A DNA stretch of 64,000 nt, from positions 2,170,001 to 2,234,000 of the forward strand of contig NZ_CP026951.1 of NCBI RefSeq assembly GCF_003065485.1, read 5' to 3'. Source of the DNA: Salinibacterium hongtaonis (GTDB taxonomy: Bacteria > Actinomycetota > Actinomycetes > Actinomycetales > Microbacteriaceae). Made by a program: the position numbers and the translations under genes. Every line of letters begins with the position of its first letter. The first letter of the stretch is position 1. The notes under the pieces were generated by a model. The model was not told where the DNA came from, did not search any database, and worked only from the letters and a program-made list of their open reading frames with translations. Positions 54,186-63,311 of the stretch are shown in pieces.

Positions 54186-55643
54186 CTAGGAAGCATCCGT
54201 CGCGAGAGGCAGTCGCACGGTGAACACCGTGTTGCCGGGGGCGCTCTTCACCGCGACCGAGCCGCCGTGCCCTTCTACGACGGCCTTGACGATCGCGAGC
54301 CCCAACCCTGTGCTGCCCGAAGCCCGGGAGCGCGAGCCGTCGCCGCGAGAGAAGCGCTCGAACAGGTGCGACTGAAGCGCCTCGGGGATTCCGGGACCGT
54401 TGTCGGCGACCGTCACCACGGCATCCGAATCGTCGACGACGAGCGTCGTGATCACGTGAGTCCCCGCAGGCGTATGCATGCGCGCATTGGAGAGCAGGTT
54501 GGCGAGCACCTGGTGCAGCCTGTTGGCGTCGCCGATGACGAGCACGGGGTCTTCGGGCAAATCGAGCGACCATTCGTGATCGGCACCGGCCGCCCGAGCA
54601 TCGCTCACCGCATCGATGACCACGCGGGTGAGGTCGGTCTCCGCGAGTTCAAGGTCGCGACCCTCGTCGAGCCTCGCCAGCAACAGCAAATCCTCCACAA
54701 GAGTCGACATGCGCACCGCTTCCGACTCGACCCGGCCGATCGAGTGCACGACCTCCGGCGGCAGCTCCTGATTGAAGCGTCGAGTGAGCTCGGCGTAGCC
54801 CCTGATGGAGGTGAGGGGGGTGCGCAACTCATGGCTCGCGTCGGCGACAAAACGACGCACCCTGTTCTCGCTCGCTTGACGGGCGGCCAGGGCGGATGCT
54901 ACGTGGTCGAGCATCCGGTTGATGGCAGATCCGACCCTGCCGACCTCCGTCGAGGGGTCTGCGTCCTGTGGCGCGACTCGCTCGGCGAGCGCGACTTCGC
55001 CCCGGTCGAGGGGCAGCGCGCTCACCGCAGTGGCCGTGGCCGCAACCCGGTCAAGCGGTCGAAGCGCAAGGCGCACCACGGCGTGACCAACGACTGCGGC
55101 GACGACAAGCACGATGATCGCAACAATCGCGATCACGGCAATTAGGCGGGAAACGGTCTCGGTGACCTCCCCCAGCGGCAGCGCCGTGACGAGCGTGGTT
55201 TCTGGCCCGATCTGCTGGCCGGCGGCACGGTACTGGCCGAGGTCGCCGAGCGTTATGGTCACCGGCTCGCCATCGACCGGAACATTGAGCAACTCGGCAC
55301 TTTGTGCTTCGTCGAGCAGCGCGATATCGCCGCTCTGGGTCACAATGCCCGCCCGCACGACGTCGGTGAACACGATGCCCGTCACGGTGAGAGGCCCCTG
55401 CACACCAAATCGCAGCGACGACGGACCCAACCCGTCATCCGGGGCCGGAGCAGGGGCTCCACCGTCGTACCCATTCGCCGCATTCTGGCTGCGCCCGGTT
55501 GCCGAGGCGAGCTGAGAGTCGAGTCGGTCCATCAGAAACCCGCGAAGGGCAAGCACGCTCACGAGGCCGATGATGAGGCTCGCCGCAGCAAGCAGCCCAA
55601 CGATTGCGACGACAAGCCTTCGCCTCAGTGTCCAGGAGTTCAT
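54186..55643 (-). CDS. Sensor histidine kinase of an OmpR-type system
   Basis: A 485-residue membrane kinase. The first membrane helix is at about 11-36, an extracytoplasmic sensor region rich in Pro/Asp/Gly follows (about 37-165), the second helix is at about 166-190, and then a HAMP segment (LRPLDRVAATATAVSALPL). The phosphoacceptor His271 is in FVADASHELRTPLTSIRG. The ATPase domain has NLLSNARMHTP (N box), VADNGPGIP (G1) and GSTGLGLAIVKAVVEGHGG (G2). The ATG overlaps the regulator stop by four bases. It resembles actinobacterial TrcS/TcrY/MprB-type kinases; the signal is unknown. Confidence 0.92.
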   Translation of the reverse strand: MNSWTLRRRLVVAIVGLLAAASLIIGLVSVLALRGFLMDRLDSQLASATGRSQNAANGYDGGAPAPAPDDGLGPSSLRFGVQGPLTVTGIVFTDVVRAGIVTQSGDIALLDEAQSAELLNVPVDGEPVTITLGDLGQYRAAGQQIGPETTLVTALPLGEVTETVSRLIAVIAIVAIIVLVVAAVVGHAVVRLALRPLDRVAATATAVSALPLDRGEVALAERVAPQDADPSTEVGRVGSAINRMLDHVASALAARQASENRVRRFVADASHELRTPLTSIRGYAELTRRFNQELPPEVVHSIGRVESEAVRMSTLVEDLLLLARLDEGRDLELAETDLTRVVIDAVSDARAAGADHEWSLDLPEDPVLVIGDANRLHQVLANLLSNARMHTPAGTHVITTLVVDDSDAVVTVADNGPGIPEALQSHLFERFSRGDGSRSRASGSTGLGLAIVKAVVEGHGGSVAVKSAPGNTVFTVRLPLATDAS

Positions 55644-56377
55644 GACGGAGCCTTGATCATGTACCCGACGCCGCGCACCGTATGGATCATCGGGTCCGCC
55701 CCCGCGTCGATCTTCTTGCGCAAGTAAGAAATATAGATCTCGACGATGCTCGCTCTGCCACCAAAGTCATAGCTCCAGACGCGGTCAAGGATCTGCGACT
55801 TGCTCATCACCCGCCGGGGGTTGCGCATCAAGAAGCGCAGAAGCTCGAACTCGGTGGCCGTGAGTTCGATCTCGCGGTCACCGCGGCGGACTTCATAGCT
55901 CTGTTCGTTAAGAGTGAGATCGCCGACCCTCAAGATCGGGTCGTCCTCTCCCGAGATGAGTGCGGATGACCTGCGGATGAGCCCCCGCAGCCGGGCGATC
56001 ACCTCTTCGAGACTGAATGGCTTGGTCACATAGTCGTCTCCGCCAGCGGTGAGACCCGCGATGCGATCGTCGAGCGCGTCCTTGGCGGTGAGAAAGAGAA
56101 TAGGCACGTCTCGACCATCCGCCCGTAGCCGCCGAAGCACCTGAAGCCCGTCGATATCGGGCAGCATGATGTCGAGAACAACGACATCGGGGTCGAACTC
56201 GCGTACAACCTTGAGTGCTGCCTGCCCGTCGGGGGCGGTGCGAACATCCCACCCCTCATATCGCAGCGCCATCGAGAGTAGCTCCGACAGGGTCTCCTCG
56301 TCGTCGACAACTACCGCGCGAACGGGGGAACCGTCGAAGTGACGCAGGGCCGGCACCGGCGCGTAACGCTCTAGCAT
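55640..56377 (-). CDS. OmpR-family response regulator
   Basis: A 245-residue DNA-binding regulator. The receiver domain has acidic Asp25/Asp26 (VVVDDEE), phosphoacceptor Asp69 (VVLDIMLPDIDG), Thr in FLTAKDA and Lys in VTKPFSLEEV. The winged-helix output domain spans about 150-240 (LTATEFELLRFLMRNPRRV, GRASIVEIYISYLRKKID). It is co-transcribed and translationally coupled with the kinase. An 18-residue N-terminal extension before the receiver is unusual but possible; a start further in cannot be ruled out. Confidence 0.92.
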   Translation of the reverse strand: MLERYAPVPALRHFDGSPVRAVVVDDEETLSELLSMALRYEGWDVRTAPDGQAALKVVREFDPDVVVLDIMLPDIDGLQVLRRLRADGRDVPILFLTAKDALDDRIAGLTAGGDDYVTKPFSLEEVIARLRGLIRRSSALISGEDDPILRVGDLTLNEQSYEVRRGDREIELTATEFELLRFLMRNPRRVMSKSQILDRVWSYDFGGRASIVEIYISYLRKKIDAGADPMIHTVRGVGYMIKAPS

Positions 56378-56487
56378 GGCTCGATTATCCAGCCGGTTCC
56401 TATATGCAAGCTATGAGCAGGCTGGGCGCAGCTGGGTGGCGACTGTGGCGGTGCGGGAGACTCCGCTCGGCGCGAGACAATAGAGAG

Positions 56488-57138
56488 GTGATCTCCTCCC
56501 AGCCCCCTCTCCCCCTCTGGGACGATCCGGCCGAGAGCACACTGAGCACACCCGCCCCTCTCCCCGCGCATCTGGCTCGCATCCTCGCCGATTCCACCGA
56601 TCGTGTTGGCTGGCTCCGCGCTCGAAGCCGTGGAATAACGGCGACGGATGTTGCCAAGCTCGCCACCGAACGATCCGTCAGGGCCGTGGTCGACGACAAG
56701 TGGTACGGCAGCCGCTTCTCGGGCAACGCGTTCACAGACCACGGCCGCGAGCGGGAGCCCGAAATCGCTCGCTGGGTGAGCGAGAACTTTGGCATCCAGC
56801 CGAGCACAGCGCTGTTTCACGCCGAGGGCAGCCGCGCGCATCTGGCAACCCCCGATGGCCTCTCTATTGGCGGGCCCGGTCTGCACCTCGCCGAGATCAA
56901 AACCACGAGCAGCGCGTGGCGCTCTATCCCGCGAGGGTACCTGCGCCAGGTGTGGTGGCAGCAGTACGTTCTGGGAGCCGAGCGCACTCTTTTGGTGTGG
57001 GAGCAGCACCGCGACTTTGTGCCCGTCGATGCTGAGCCTCAGTACCGCTGGATCGACCGCGACGATAACCAGATCCACATGCTCGTGCGCCTGGCCGACC
57101 AGGTACTCGAGGCTCTCGCCCAGCGCAGCCGGGGCTGA
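56488..57138 (+). CDS. YqaJ-like (lambda-exonuclease fold) nuclease
   Basis: A 216-residue protein with the PD-(D/E)XK layout of the YqaJ viral recombinase family: RGITATDVAKLATE (about 48-61), GREREPEIARW (about 86-96), the active Asp123 in ATPDGLS, Glu136-x-Lys138 in LAEIKTT, and QVWWQQYVLGAERTLLVW (Gln159). Family members digest double-stranded DNA ends for recombination. Here it stands alone, with no recombinase, phage or CRISPR partner nearby, so a house-keeping role in the lineage is possible. GTG 56488 is a guess; the ribosome site is weak (GAGAG). Confidence 0.8.
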   Translation: MISSQPPLPLWDDPAESTLSTPAPLPAHLARILADSTDRVGWLRARSRGITATDVAKLATERSVRAVVDDKWYGSRFSGNAFTDHGREREPEIARWVSENFGIQPSTALFHAEGSRAHLATPDGLSIGGPGLHLAEIKTTSSAWRSIPRGYLRQVWWQQYVLGAERTLLVWEQHRDFVPVDAEPQYRWIDRDDNQIHMLVRLADQVLEALAQRSRG

Positions 57139-57146
57139 TCGTGGCT

Positions 57147-57170
57147 TCGCCGTCGCCGTCGCCGTCGCCG
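57147..57170 (+). repeat. Hexanucleotide tandem repeat TCGCCG x4
   Basis: Four perfect copies of TCGCCG lie between the nuclease stop and the oxidoreductase ribosome site. Copy-number change here would alter spacing before the GAAGGGA ribosome site, not the reading frame of the chosen start. Confidence 0.85.
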
Positions 57171-57188
57171 AACAGAAGGGACCCCGTC

Positions 57189-58163
57189 ATGACCGACACC
57201 TCCTCTCCCACAATGCGCGCCGTCGTCATCGACGAGCTGGGGGGCACCGACCGGCTTCGCCTCACCCAGCTCGCCAGGCCGGTCCCTGTTTCAGCGGAGC
57301 TCCTCGTTCAGCTCCATGCGGCCGCCCTCAACCCGATCGATGCCAAGACGCGGGCCGGCAAGGGTGCAGCGGCGGGCATCCGCTCGTTTCCCCTCACCCT
57401 GGGCAACGACTTCAGCGGCGTCGTCGCCCAGGCGGCCTATGAGGCTCACCCCCTGCGGCCAGGAGCCGAGGTCTATGGCATGCTCTCGGTGCCGCGCACG
57501 AACGGCAGCTACGCCGAGTTCGCTGCCGTGCCCGATATGTCGATCGCGAGAAAACCGAGCAACCTGAGCCACGTCGAGGCGGCCGCAGTTCCCCTCGCCG
57601 CGCTCACAGCAGACGGGGCGCTCAGGGTGGCTGGCGTCACAGCCGGCAGCCGCGTGCTGATCCATGCGGGCGCGGGCGGCGTCGGCCACTTCGCCGTGCA
57701 GTTCGCCGCCCTCGCGGGCGCTGAGGTCATCACGACGGCATCGCCTCGCAACGCGGACTGGCTGCGAGAACTCGGCGCGAGCGAGGTCATCGATTACGGC
57801 TCCACGAGGTTTGAGGATGTGGTGAGTGGAGTCGATATCGTCATCGACCTCATCGGCAACGTGCACGACAACACCGGCTCGCGTTCGCTCGGAGTGCTGC
57901 GCGCCGACGGCATCCTCGTCAATGTTCCGACGGGCAGCTGGCCCTCTCTTGCCGAGGATGCCGCCGCGGCCGGTCGCCGAGCAACGGGATTCAAGGTCTC
58001 TCCCGACGGTCGCCGTCTCGCGGAGTTCACCGACCTCATAGAAGCGGGAAAGCTGCGAGTGCACATCGACGCGGTGTTCCCCCTCGATCGGGTCGCCGAA
58101 GCACACGCCCTTCTTGAGCAGGGTCACACCCGCGGCAAGATCTCACTCGATCTCACTCGATAG
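57189..58163 (+). CDS. Zinc-independent quinone-oxidoreductase-like alcohol dehydrogenase (MDR superfamily)
   Basis: A 324-residue NAD(P)H-dependent oxidoreductase. The GroES-like N-terminal domain has MRAVVIDELGG and ALNPIDAKTRAG with no catalytic-zinc Cys/His set. The Rossmann domain has GSRVLIHAGAGGVGHFAVQ (about 157-175), the QOR-type nucleotide motif. It probably reduces quinones or enones; the substrate is unknown. The ATG at 57189 is chosen because AAGGGA precedes it, and it skips a Pro/Ser run encoded by the hexanucleotide repeat. It may be transcribed with the nuclease gene upstream. Confidence 0.88.
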   Translation: MTDTSSPTMRAVVIDELGGTDRLRLTQLARPVPVSAELLVQLHAAALNPIDAKTRAGKGAAAGIRSFPLTLGNDFSGVVAQAAYEAHPLRPGAEVYGMLSVPRTNGSYAEFAAVPDMSIARKPSNLSHVEAAAVPLAALTADGALRVAGVTAGSRVLIHAGAGGVGHFAVQFAALAGAEVITTASPRNADWLRELGASEVIDYGSTRFEDVVSGVDIVIDLIGNVHDNTGSRSLGVLRADGILVNVPTGSWPSLAEDAAAAGRRATGFKVSPDGRRLAEFTDLIEAGKLRVHIDAVFPLDRVAEAHALLEQGHTRGKISLDLTR

Positions 58164-58278
58164 GACGGGTTCGCTCCTCCGCCCGGCGCCTCGGAGCCCG
58201 GTTGGGGGGCTAGGTCCCCTGTGTGAGGACGATGCCTGCGTGATGCTGGGATTCCGCTAACAGTTGAAGGAACCCATC

Positions 58279-59079
58279 GTGCGCACAGCTCTGCTCTCGG
58301 GAGTGGCCGCCGCCACCCTCATCGTCGTCACCGCCGCCGCCCCAGCCTTTGCAGCGACTGAGACGGTCACCACGGTCTCCACGCACACGGTACCAGCGGA
58401 TGTCGCGATCGAGATCCCCTATGACTACGCCGTGTGGGGCGATGCGGGCGCATTCGCAATCGACGGAAGCGTCGCCTTCCCGCTCACCGCCATCCAGTAC
58501 GACGGCGACTTCAGCCACCACACTTTCGCAATGTCAGCCACGGCATCCGCAGGATGCGTCCGCGTCGTCAAGAGCTTTACCTTCGACTACACGCTTGCGG
58601 ACAACGGCGGTGTCAGCGACCCGTCCGTGCCGCTCGCGGGCGGTATCGGCGCGGGCGAGCCCCTGGCTTTCGCGTCCCTCGGCACCGCCAACGTCATCCA
58701 CGGCGGAGACGGCACGGTCAACAGGATCGATGGCGAGCGCGTCTGGGTAGACCTCGATGTGCTCCCCGCGCCCGCGCCGCCGCAGTCCGGCACCGTCACC
58801 ATGTCGTACACGGGACCCGTGGCGCCCGAACAAGCCCGGGGCTACATCGGCTTCGGCACGCCAGACGTGACGACCTGGGTCGTCGATCGAGCATCATTTC
58901 TCGTGACCGACACCTGCAGCAGCCAGGTCGCAATCCCTGCCGTCGCGGCACCGCCCGTCCTGCCCGCGACTGGCGCGGAGTCCGGAATCGCCGGAGCGCT
59001 TGCCGCAGCGTTCCTCGCAGTGGGCATTGCCGGCCTAGCGCTGGCCCGCCGTCCCACCACCCGCGCGGGGGAGCGCTGA
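58279..59079 (+). CDS. Secreted, sortase-anchored surface protein (LPATG motif)
   Basis: A 266-residue exported protein of unknown function. The signal peptide covers about 1-27 (TAAAPAFAA). A beta-rich domain with one likely disulphide (ASAGCVRVV ... TDTCSSQV) follows. The C-terminus has LPATG (228-232), a hydrophobic helix and RRPTTRAGER, a sortase signal. GTG 58279 follows AAGGA at seven bases; a TTG 15 bases upstream overlaps the ribosome site. Its 3' end overlaps the convergent EamA gene by 45 bases. Confidence 0.8.
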   Translation: MRTALLSGVAAATLIVVTAAAPAFAATETVTTVSTHTVPADVAIEIPYDYAVWGDAGAFAIDGSVAFPLTAIQYDGDFSHHTFAMSATASAGCVRVVKSFTFDYTLADNGGVSDPSVPLAGGIGAGEPLAFASLGTANVIHGGDGTVNRIDGERVWVDLDVLPAPAPPQSGTVTMSYTGPVAPEQARGYIGFGTPDVTTWVVDRASFLVTDTCSSQVAIPAVAAPPVLPATGAESGIAGALAAAFLAVGIAGLALARRPTTRAGER

Positions 59080-59997
59080 TCTCGAGGCATCTGATCGATC
59101 GAAAGCCGGTCTATCTGCGGTGGCGCTCTGTGCGGTGAGGCGCGGTCGTCCCGCCCGTTGCGCCACGAGCAGCCCCGCGAGCAGCAGGAGCCCGCCGATC
59201 CATTCCGCCGTGTTCGGAACCTCGCCCAGCAGCGCCCAGGCTGCCGCGATTCCCGCGACCGGCGCCAGCAGAATCCACGGCACCACGGCGGCAGACGGAT
59301 ACTTCGAGAGCAGCCGGTTGAAGATGGCATACCCGAACAGCGTGCACAGCCCGGCGGTGTAGATCGTTGAAACCGCCGCCTCCCACGAGAAGCCGGCCAG
59401 CGCTGCTCCGATCTCGACCGGGCCGTCGATCAGGAGCGAGAGCGCGAACAACGGGAGCGGCACAACAAGCGCTGACCACACCGTCAATGAGAGGCCGCCC
59501 GAGATTCCGGATGCCCGGGAGACAACATTGCCGACGGCCCACGACAGGGCGGCGAGCAGAGACAGCATAAGCGCGACAAGGGGCACGCTGCCCTCTCGCC
59601 CTACGGCGACGATCGCGAGGCCCACCGAGCCAATCACTGCCCCGATCAGTTGCGCGGGTGCAGGAATCTCCCGGAGGACACCGGAGGCGATGACCATCGT
59701 GAAAATAACCTGCGCCTGGAGCACGAGGGCCGCGAGTCCCGGCGGCATTCCCAGGTGCAACGCCACATAAAGAAAGCCGAACTGGCCGAGCGACATGAAG
59801 ACCCCGACGCCGATGATGAATCGCCAAGGAGCATCCGGCTTGCGCACAAAGAATATCGCCGGAAGGAGAACCACCGTGAATCGGATGGCCGCGAACAGGA
59901 GCGGCGGAATCCCGTCCATTCCCCAGTCGATGACAACGAAGTTGATACCCCACAGGGTGGCTACCAGGGCGGCGAGCAGACAGTCACGCAGATTCAC
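59035..59997 (-). CDS. EamA/DMT-family transporter
   Basis: A ten-helix inner-membrane protein of 320 residues with two EamA repeats: LLAALVATLWGINFVVIDWG at the start and LLSLLAALSWAVGNVVSRASG at the centre. The family mostly exports amino acids or metabolites (YdcZ/EamA/RhtA group). The C-terminal 40 residues are hydrophilic. GTG 59997 is the first start in frame; AGAAGG lies directly against it, so translation may be leaderless or begin slightly later. It diverges from an ArgP-like LysR gene, which suggests that regulator controls it. Confidence 0.85.
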   Translation of the reverse strand: MNLRDCLLAALVATLWGINFVVIDWGMDGIPPLLFAAIRFTVVLLPAIFFVRKPDAPWRFIIGVGVFMSLGQFGFLYVALHLGMPPGLAALVLQAQVIFTMVIASGVLREIPAPAQLIGAVIGSVGLAIVAVGREGSVPLVALMLSLLAALSWAVGNVVSRASGISGGLSLTVWSALVVPLPLFALSLLIDGPVEIGAALAGFSWEAAVSTIYTAGLCTLFGYAIFNRLLSKYPSAAVVPWILLAPVAGIAAAWALLGEVPNTAEWIGGLLLLAGLLVAQRAGRPRLTAQSATADRPAFDRSDASRSALPRAGGGTAGQR

Positions 59998-60028
59998 CTT
60001 CTAATAGTCTCCCGCCGCAACCATGTAA

Positions 60029-60064
60029 ATCCAGCAAATGATTTGGATGCTCACCAGGTAGCAT
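60029..60064. promoter_or_regulatory. LysR-type site and -10 box in the EamA/LysR divergent region
   Basis: ATCCA-N10-TGGAT (60029-60048) is an inverted repeat of LysR-box form. TAGCAT (60059-60064) lies six bases before the regulator ATG, fitting a -10 box for a leaderless lysR-type mRNA. Confidence 0.5.
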
Positions 60065-60070
60065 CGCTTC

Positions 60071-60973
60071 ATGATTGATGTGACGGCGCTGCGGTCACTC
60101 CGCGCAATTGGCGCGCACGGATCCGTGATTGCGGCGGCGGAGGCCCTCGACTTCACCCCCAGCGCCGTGTCACAGCAGATCAAGCGCCTCGAGCGGCAGC
60201 TCGGGCTCCCCCTGCTCGAGCGCGTCGGACGGGGCGTGGTACTGACGTCTGAGGGCCGCCACCTCATCGACGCCGGTGGTCAGCTCCTCGCTCACATCGA
60301 GCAGCTCGAGTCTGGCCTGCATCGCGAGGCGGGAACCGTGACGGGCAGTCTGCGGGTTGCAGCGTTCTCCACCGCCACCCGAGGGCTCATCGCGCCCGCT
60401 ATCAAAGCCGTGACGACTCAGCATCCGCGTCTCGCTCTCGAGATCGCCGAACGGGAGCCGTGGGACTCCATCGACCTGGTCGCCGGAGGCCGGGTCGACA
60501 TCGCCGTCGTTCACAGCTGGGGAGATGTTCCACTCGCGATTCCTGGCAACCTCGTCCGCACGCCCCTCGCCGTCGACCTCGCCGACATCGTGATGCCCGC
60601 CGAGCACCGCCTTGCGGGCAGAGAGCGCGTCTCGGCCCACGACCTTCTCGGCGAGGCGTGGATCGCCACCCCCGAAGGCACCATCTGCCGCCAGTGGCTG
60701 CGAAGGATGCACGACGGCACTGGGCAGCTGCCCCGCATTGTCCACGAGTCGCTGGAGTTCGACTCCCAGACCGCTCTCGTGCAGGCCGGACTCGGAATAG
60801 CCCTCATACCCCGTCTCGGTCGCCACCCGCTTCCCCACGGCGTGGTCGCTGTCCCCACCCATGAGCCGGTCTCCACCCGTGACATAACAGCTCTCCACCG
60901 CGACAGCATGGCCGACTCGCCCGCGGTGGCTGCAGTACTCGAAGCGATGCTCGCCCAGGCGGCACTCGCATGA
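60071..60973 (+). CDS. LysR-family regulator, ArgP-like
   Basis: A 300-residue LysR-type regulator. The N-terminal helix-turn-helix is GSVIAAAEALDFTPSAVSQQIKRLERQLG (core about 17-45), followed by a coiled linker and a type-2 periplasmic-binding effector domain (about 90-290). The ArgP/IciA subgroup usually senses amino acids and controls exporter genes, which fits the divergent EamA gene. The start is set by the predicted -10 box just upstream. The effector is unknown. A shared bidirectional terminator separates it from rplA. Confidence 0.88.
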   Translation: MIDVTALRSLRAIGAHGSVIAAAEALDFTPSAVSQQIKRLERQLGLPLLERVGRGVVLTSEGRHLIDAGGQLLAHIEQLESGLHREAGTVTGSLRVAAFSTATRGLIAPAIKAVTTQHPRLALEIAEREPWDSIDLVAGGRVDIAVVHSWGDVPLAIPGNLVRTPLAVDLADIVMPAEHRLAGRERVSAHDLLGEAWIATPEGTICRQWLRRMHDGTGQLPRIVHESLEFDSQTALVQAGLGIALIPRLGRHPLPHGVVAVPTHEPVSTRDITALHRDSMADSPAVAAVLEAMLAQAALA

Positions 60974-61001
60974 TGCAGCAGGTCAGTGCCCGTACCAATA
61001 C

Positions 61002-61030
61002 AAAAAAGGCCCCGCCGAAGCGGGGCCTTT
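61002..61030. terminator. Bidirectional terminator between the LysR gene and rplA
   Basis: Stem GGCCCCGC / GCGGGGCC with loop CGAA, flanked by AAAAAA on the left and TTT on the right. The strong U tract is on the minus-strand (rplA) side. Confidence 0.92.
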
Positions 61031-61066
61031 CTGTAGTAGCTGGGCGACCTCAGTCGCTAAGCGAAA

Positions 61067-61756
61067 CTAGATTGCGTTGACGTCCACGGGGATGCCGGGG
61101 CCAAACGTGGTCGACAGCGTCGCCTTGGCGAGGTAGCGGCCCTTAGCGGAGCTTGGCTTGAGGCGAACAACCTCGTCGAGCGCTGCCTTGAGGTTCTCGT
61201 TGAGCTTCTCAACATCGAACGACGTCTTGCCAACGATGAAGTGCACGTTGGCGTGCTTGTCAACGCGGAACTCGATCTTTCCGCCCTTGATCTCGTTCAC
61301 GGCCTTGGCCGTGTCGGGGGTGACGGTGCCGGTCTTGGGGTTCGGCATGAGGCCACGCGGTCCGAGGACCTTTCCGAGGCGCCCGACCTTGCCCATGAAC
61401 TCGGGCGTTGAAACGGCCGAGTCGAAGTTGGTCCAGCCAGCGGCGACCTTCTCGATGAGCTCGTCGCCACCGACCTCGTCGGCGCCAGCAGCGATAGCTG
61501 CCTCAGCCGCGGGGCCCGTTGCGAAGACGATGACACGGGCGGTCTTGCCGGTTCCGTGGGGAAGGATCACGGTACCGCGAACCATCTGGTCAGCCTTGCG
61601 GGGGTCGACGTTGAGCTTGAGCGCAACCTCAACGGTCGAGTCAAACTTCTTCGAGCCAGTCTCACGGGCGATGTCTACGGCCTCGGCGGGCGTGTAGAAC
61701 TTGCCGTCTTCGATCTTCTCGGCTGCGGCCCGGTAGGCCTTGGACTTCTTTGCCAT
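61067..61756 (-). CDS. rplA: Ribosomal protein L1
   Basis: The L1-stalk protein of the 50S subunit, 229 residues. Diagnostic segments are [25 protein letters not shown] (residues about 38-62), [22 protein letters not shown] (about 125-146) and [14 protein letters not shown]. In other bacteria L1 represses the rplK-rplA mRNA. GAGAACACC precedes the ATG. It is second in the rplK-rplA pair (91 bases apart) and ends at the bidirectional terminator. Confidence 0.98.
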   Translation of the reverse strand: MAKKSKAYRAAAEKIEDGKFYTPAEAVDIARETGSKKFDSTVEVALKLNVDPRKADQMVRGTVILPHGTGKTARVIVFATGPAAEAAIAAGADEVGGDELIEKVAAGWTNFDSAVSTPEFMGKVGRLGKVLGPRGLMPNPKTGTVTPDTAKAVNEIKGGKIEFRVDKHANVHFIVGKTSFDVEKLNENLKAALDEVVRLKPSSAKGRYLAKATLSTTFGPGIPVDVNAI

Positions 61757-61847
61757 GGTGTTCTCCTAAAAGTGAGTTCGTGGGTAGCGAGCCAGGCGGG
61801 CTCTTCCACTACAGCGACCGAGGTCGCCAAAAAATGGGGTGGTAGAC

Positions 61848-62279
61848 CTACGCGTCGACCGTGATGCCCATCGAACGAGCGGTGCCCGCGATGATCTTCG
61901 AAGCTGCATCGATGTCGTTGGCGTTGAGGTCAGCCATCTTCTGCTCAGCAATGGCGCGAACCTGGTCCTGGGTCAGCTTGGCGACCTTGACCGTGTGCGG
62001 AGTGCCAGAACCCTTGGCAACGCCGGCAGCCTTCTTGATGAGCTCTGCGGCGGGCGGGGTCTTCAGGATGAAGGTGAAGGAGCGGTCCTCGTAGACGGTG
62101 ATCTCAACGGGGATGACGTTGCCGCGCTGCGACTCGGTCGCGGCGTTGTACGCCTTGCAGAACTCCATGATGTTCACGCCGTGCTGGCCAAGTGCCGGGC
62201 CGATGGGCGGGGCGGGGTTGGCGGCGCCGGCCTGGATCTGAAGCTTGATCAGACCCGTAACCTTCTTCTTCGGTGCCAT
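61848..62279 (-). CDS. rplK: Ribosomal protein L11
   Basis: A 143-residue 50S protein of the GTPase-associated centre. The sequence has the usual [36 protein letters not shown] start (core [11 protein letters not shown], about 22-32) and the C-terminal rRNA-binding domain with [26 protein letters not shown] precedes the ATG. It follows nusG by 87 bases in the same direction. Confidence 0.98.
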   Translation of the reverse strand: MAPKKKVTGLIKLQIQAGAANPAPPIGPALGQHGVNIMEFCKAYNAATESQRGNVIPVEITVYEDRSFTFILKTPPAAELIKKAAGVAKGSGTPHTVKVAKLTQDQVRAIAEQKMADLNANDIDAASKIIAGTARSMGITVDA

Positions 62280-62366
62280 TGTTTCCTTCTTTCGTTGTCG
62301 AGCATCCTGAATTCGGATGCTCTTCCGCCTGCCCGGCCGTTCCGAGCTGCGGTGGTCTAGTTGATA

Positions 62367-63245
62367 TTAAAGCTTGGTGACCTGGTCGAAGCTGAGCTCG
62401 ACGGGGGTCTCACGCTCGAAGAGCGACACGAGCACCGTGAGCTTGCCGCTCTCGGGCTTGATCTCGCTGATCGACCCGGGGAGACCCGCGAACGAGCCCT
62501 CCTTGATCGTGATGGTCTCGCCGACCTCGAAGTCGACTTCCTGAGGAATCGAGCGCTGAACAGCCTTGCCGCCCTTAGCTCCACCCTTGGTGGGAGCCTC
62601 AACGACCTGAACCAGGCTCTTGAGCATCTGGAAGGCCTCTTCGAAGCGAAGCGGGGTCGGGTTGTGGGCGTTGCCCACGAAGCCGGTCACGCCGGGGGTG
62701 TGACGCACAACCGACCAGCTGTCTTCGTTCAGGTCCATGCGAACCAGTACGTAGCTGGGGATGCGGACGCGCGTTACGAGCTTGCGCTGGCCGTTCTTGA
62801 TCTCGACGACATCTTCCATCGGTACCTCGACCTGAAAGACGTAGTCCTCCATGGTCATCGAAACGCGACGGTTCTCGATGTTCTGCTTAACGCGCTTCTC
62901 GAAGCCTGCGTACGAGTGGATGACGTACCACTTGCCCGGCAGGGACTTGAGCTCGGCGCGGAATGCCTCGTAGGGGTCAACCTCGGCCTCTTCGGCGTCC
63001 TCGGCTTCGGCAACCGTCTCGTCGCCAGCAGGAGACTGCGCGTCGAGGGCTGCCTCAAGGCTCGCCTCTGCATCGTCGATGACGTGCATAGCCTCGTGCT
63101 CGGCGGGGGTCACGGATTCGATCTCCTCGGCCAGCACAGGACCCTCGAGCTCCTCGTCCTCATAGGACGACTGCTCTGCTGCCACGGACAGGTCGATCTG
63201 CTCCTCGGGGGAGTTCTCGATTTCGCCACGTTCTGTGTCAGACAC
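62367..63245 (-). CDS. nusG: Transcription elongation/termination factor NusG
   Basis: A 292-residue protein. An acidic N-terminal extension of about 105 residues, typical of actinobacteria, precedes the NGN domain ([19 protein letters not shown] at about 111-129, binding RNA polymerase). The C-terminal KOW domain ends at [21 protein letters not shown] (about 236-256), which binds Rho or S10. GTG 63245 is the start. It lies 66 bases after secE, in the classic secE-nusG arrangement. Confidence 0.97.
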   Translation of the reverse strand: MSDTERGEIENSPEEQIDLSVAAEQSSYEDEELEGPVLAEEIESVTPAEHEAMHVIDDAEASLEAALDAQSPAGDETVAEAEDAEEAEVDPYEAFRAELKSLPGKWYVIHSYAGFEKRVKQNIENRRVSMTMEDYVFQVEVPMEDVVEIKNGQRKLVTRVRIPSYVLVRMDLNEDSWSVVRHTPGVTGFVGNAHNPTPLRFEEAFQMLKSLVQVVEAPTKGGAKGGKAVQRSIPQEVDFEVGETITIKEGSFAGLPGSISEIKPESGKLTVLVSLFERETPVELSFDQVTKL

Positions 63246-63311
63246 TGATTCTCATTCCATTGATCTCAAACGATTCGGCTTCGGATGTCGGTCGCATGCG
63301 ACCGGCCACGA

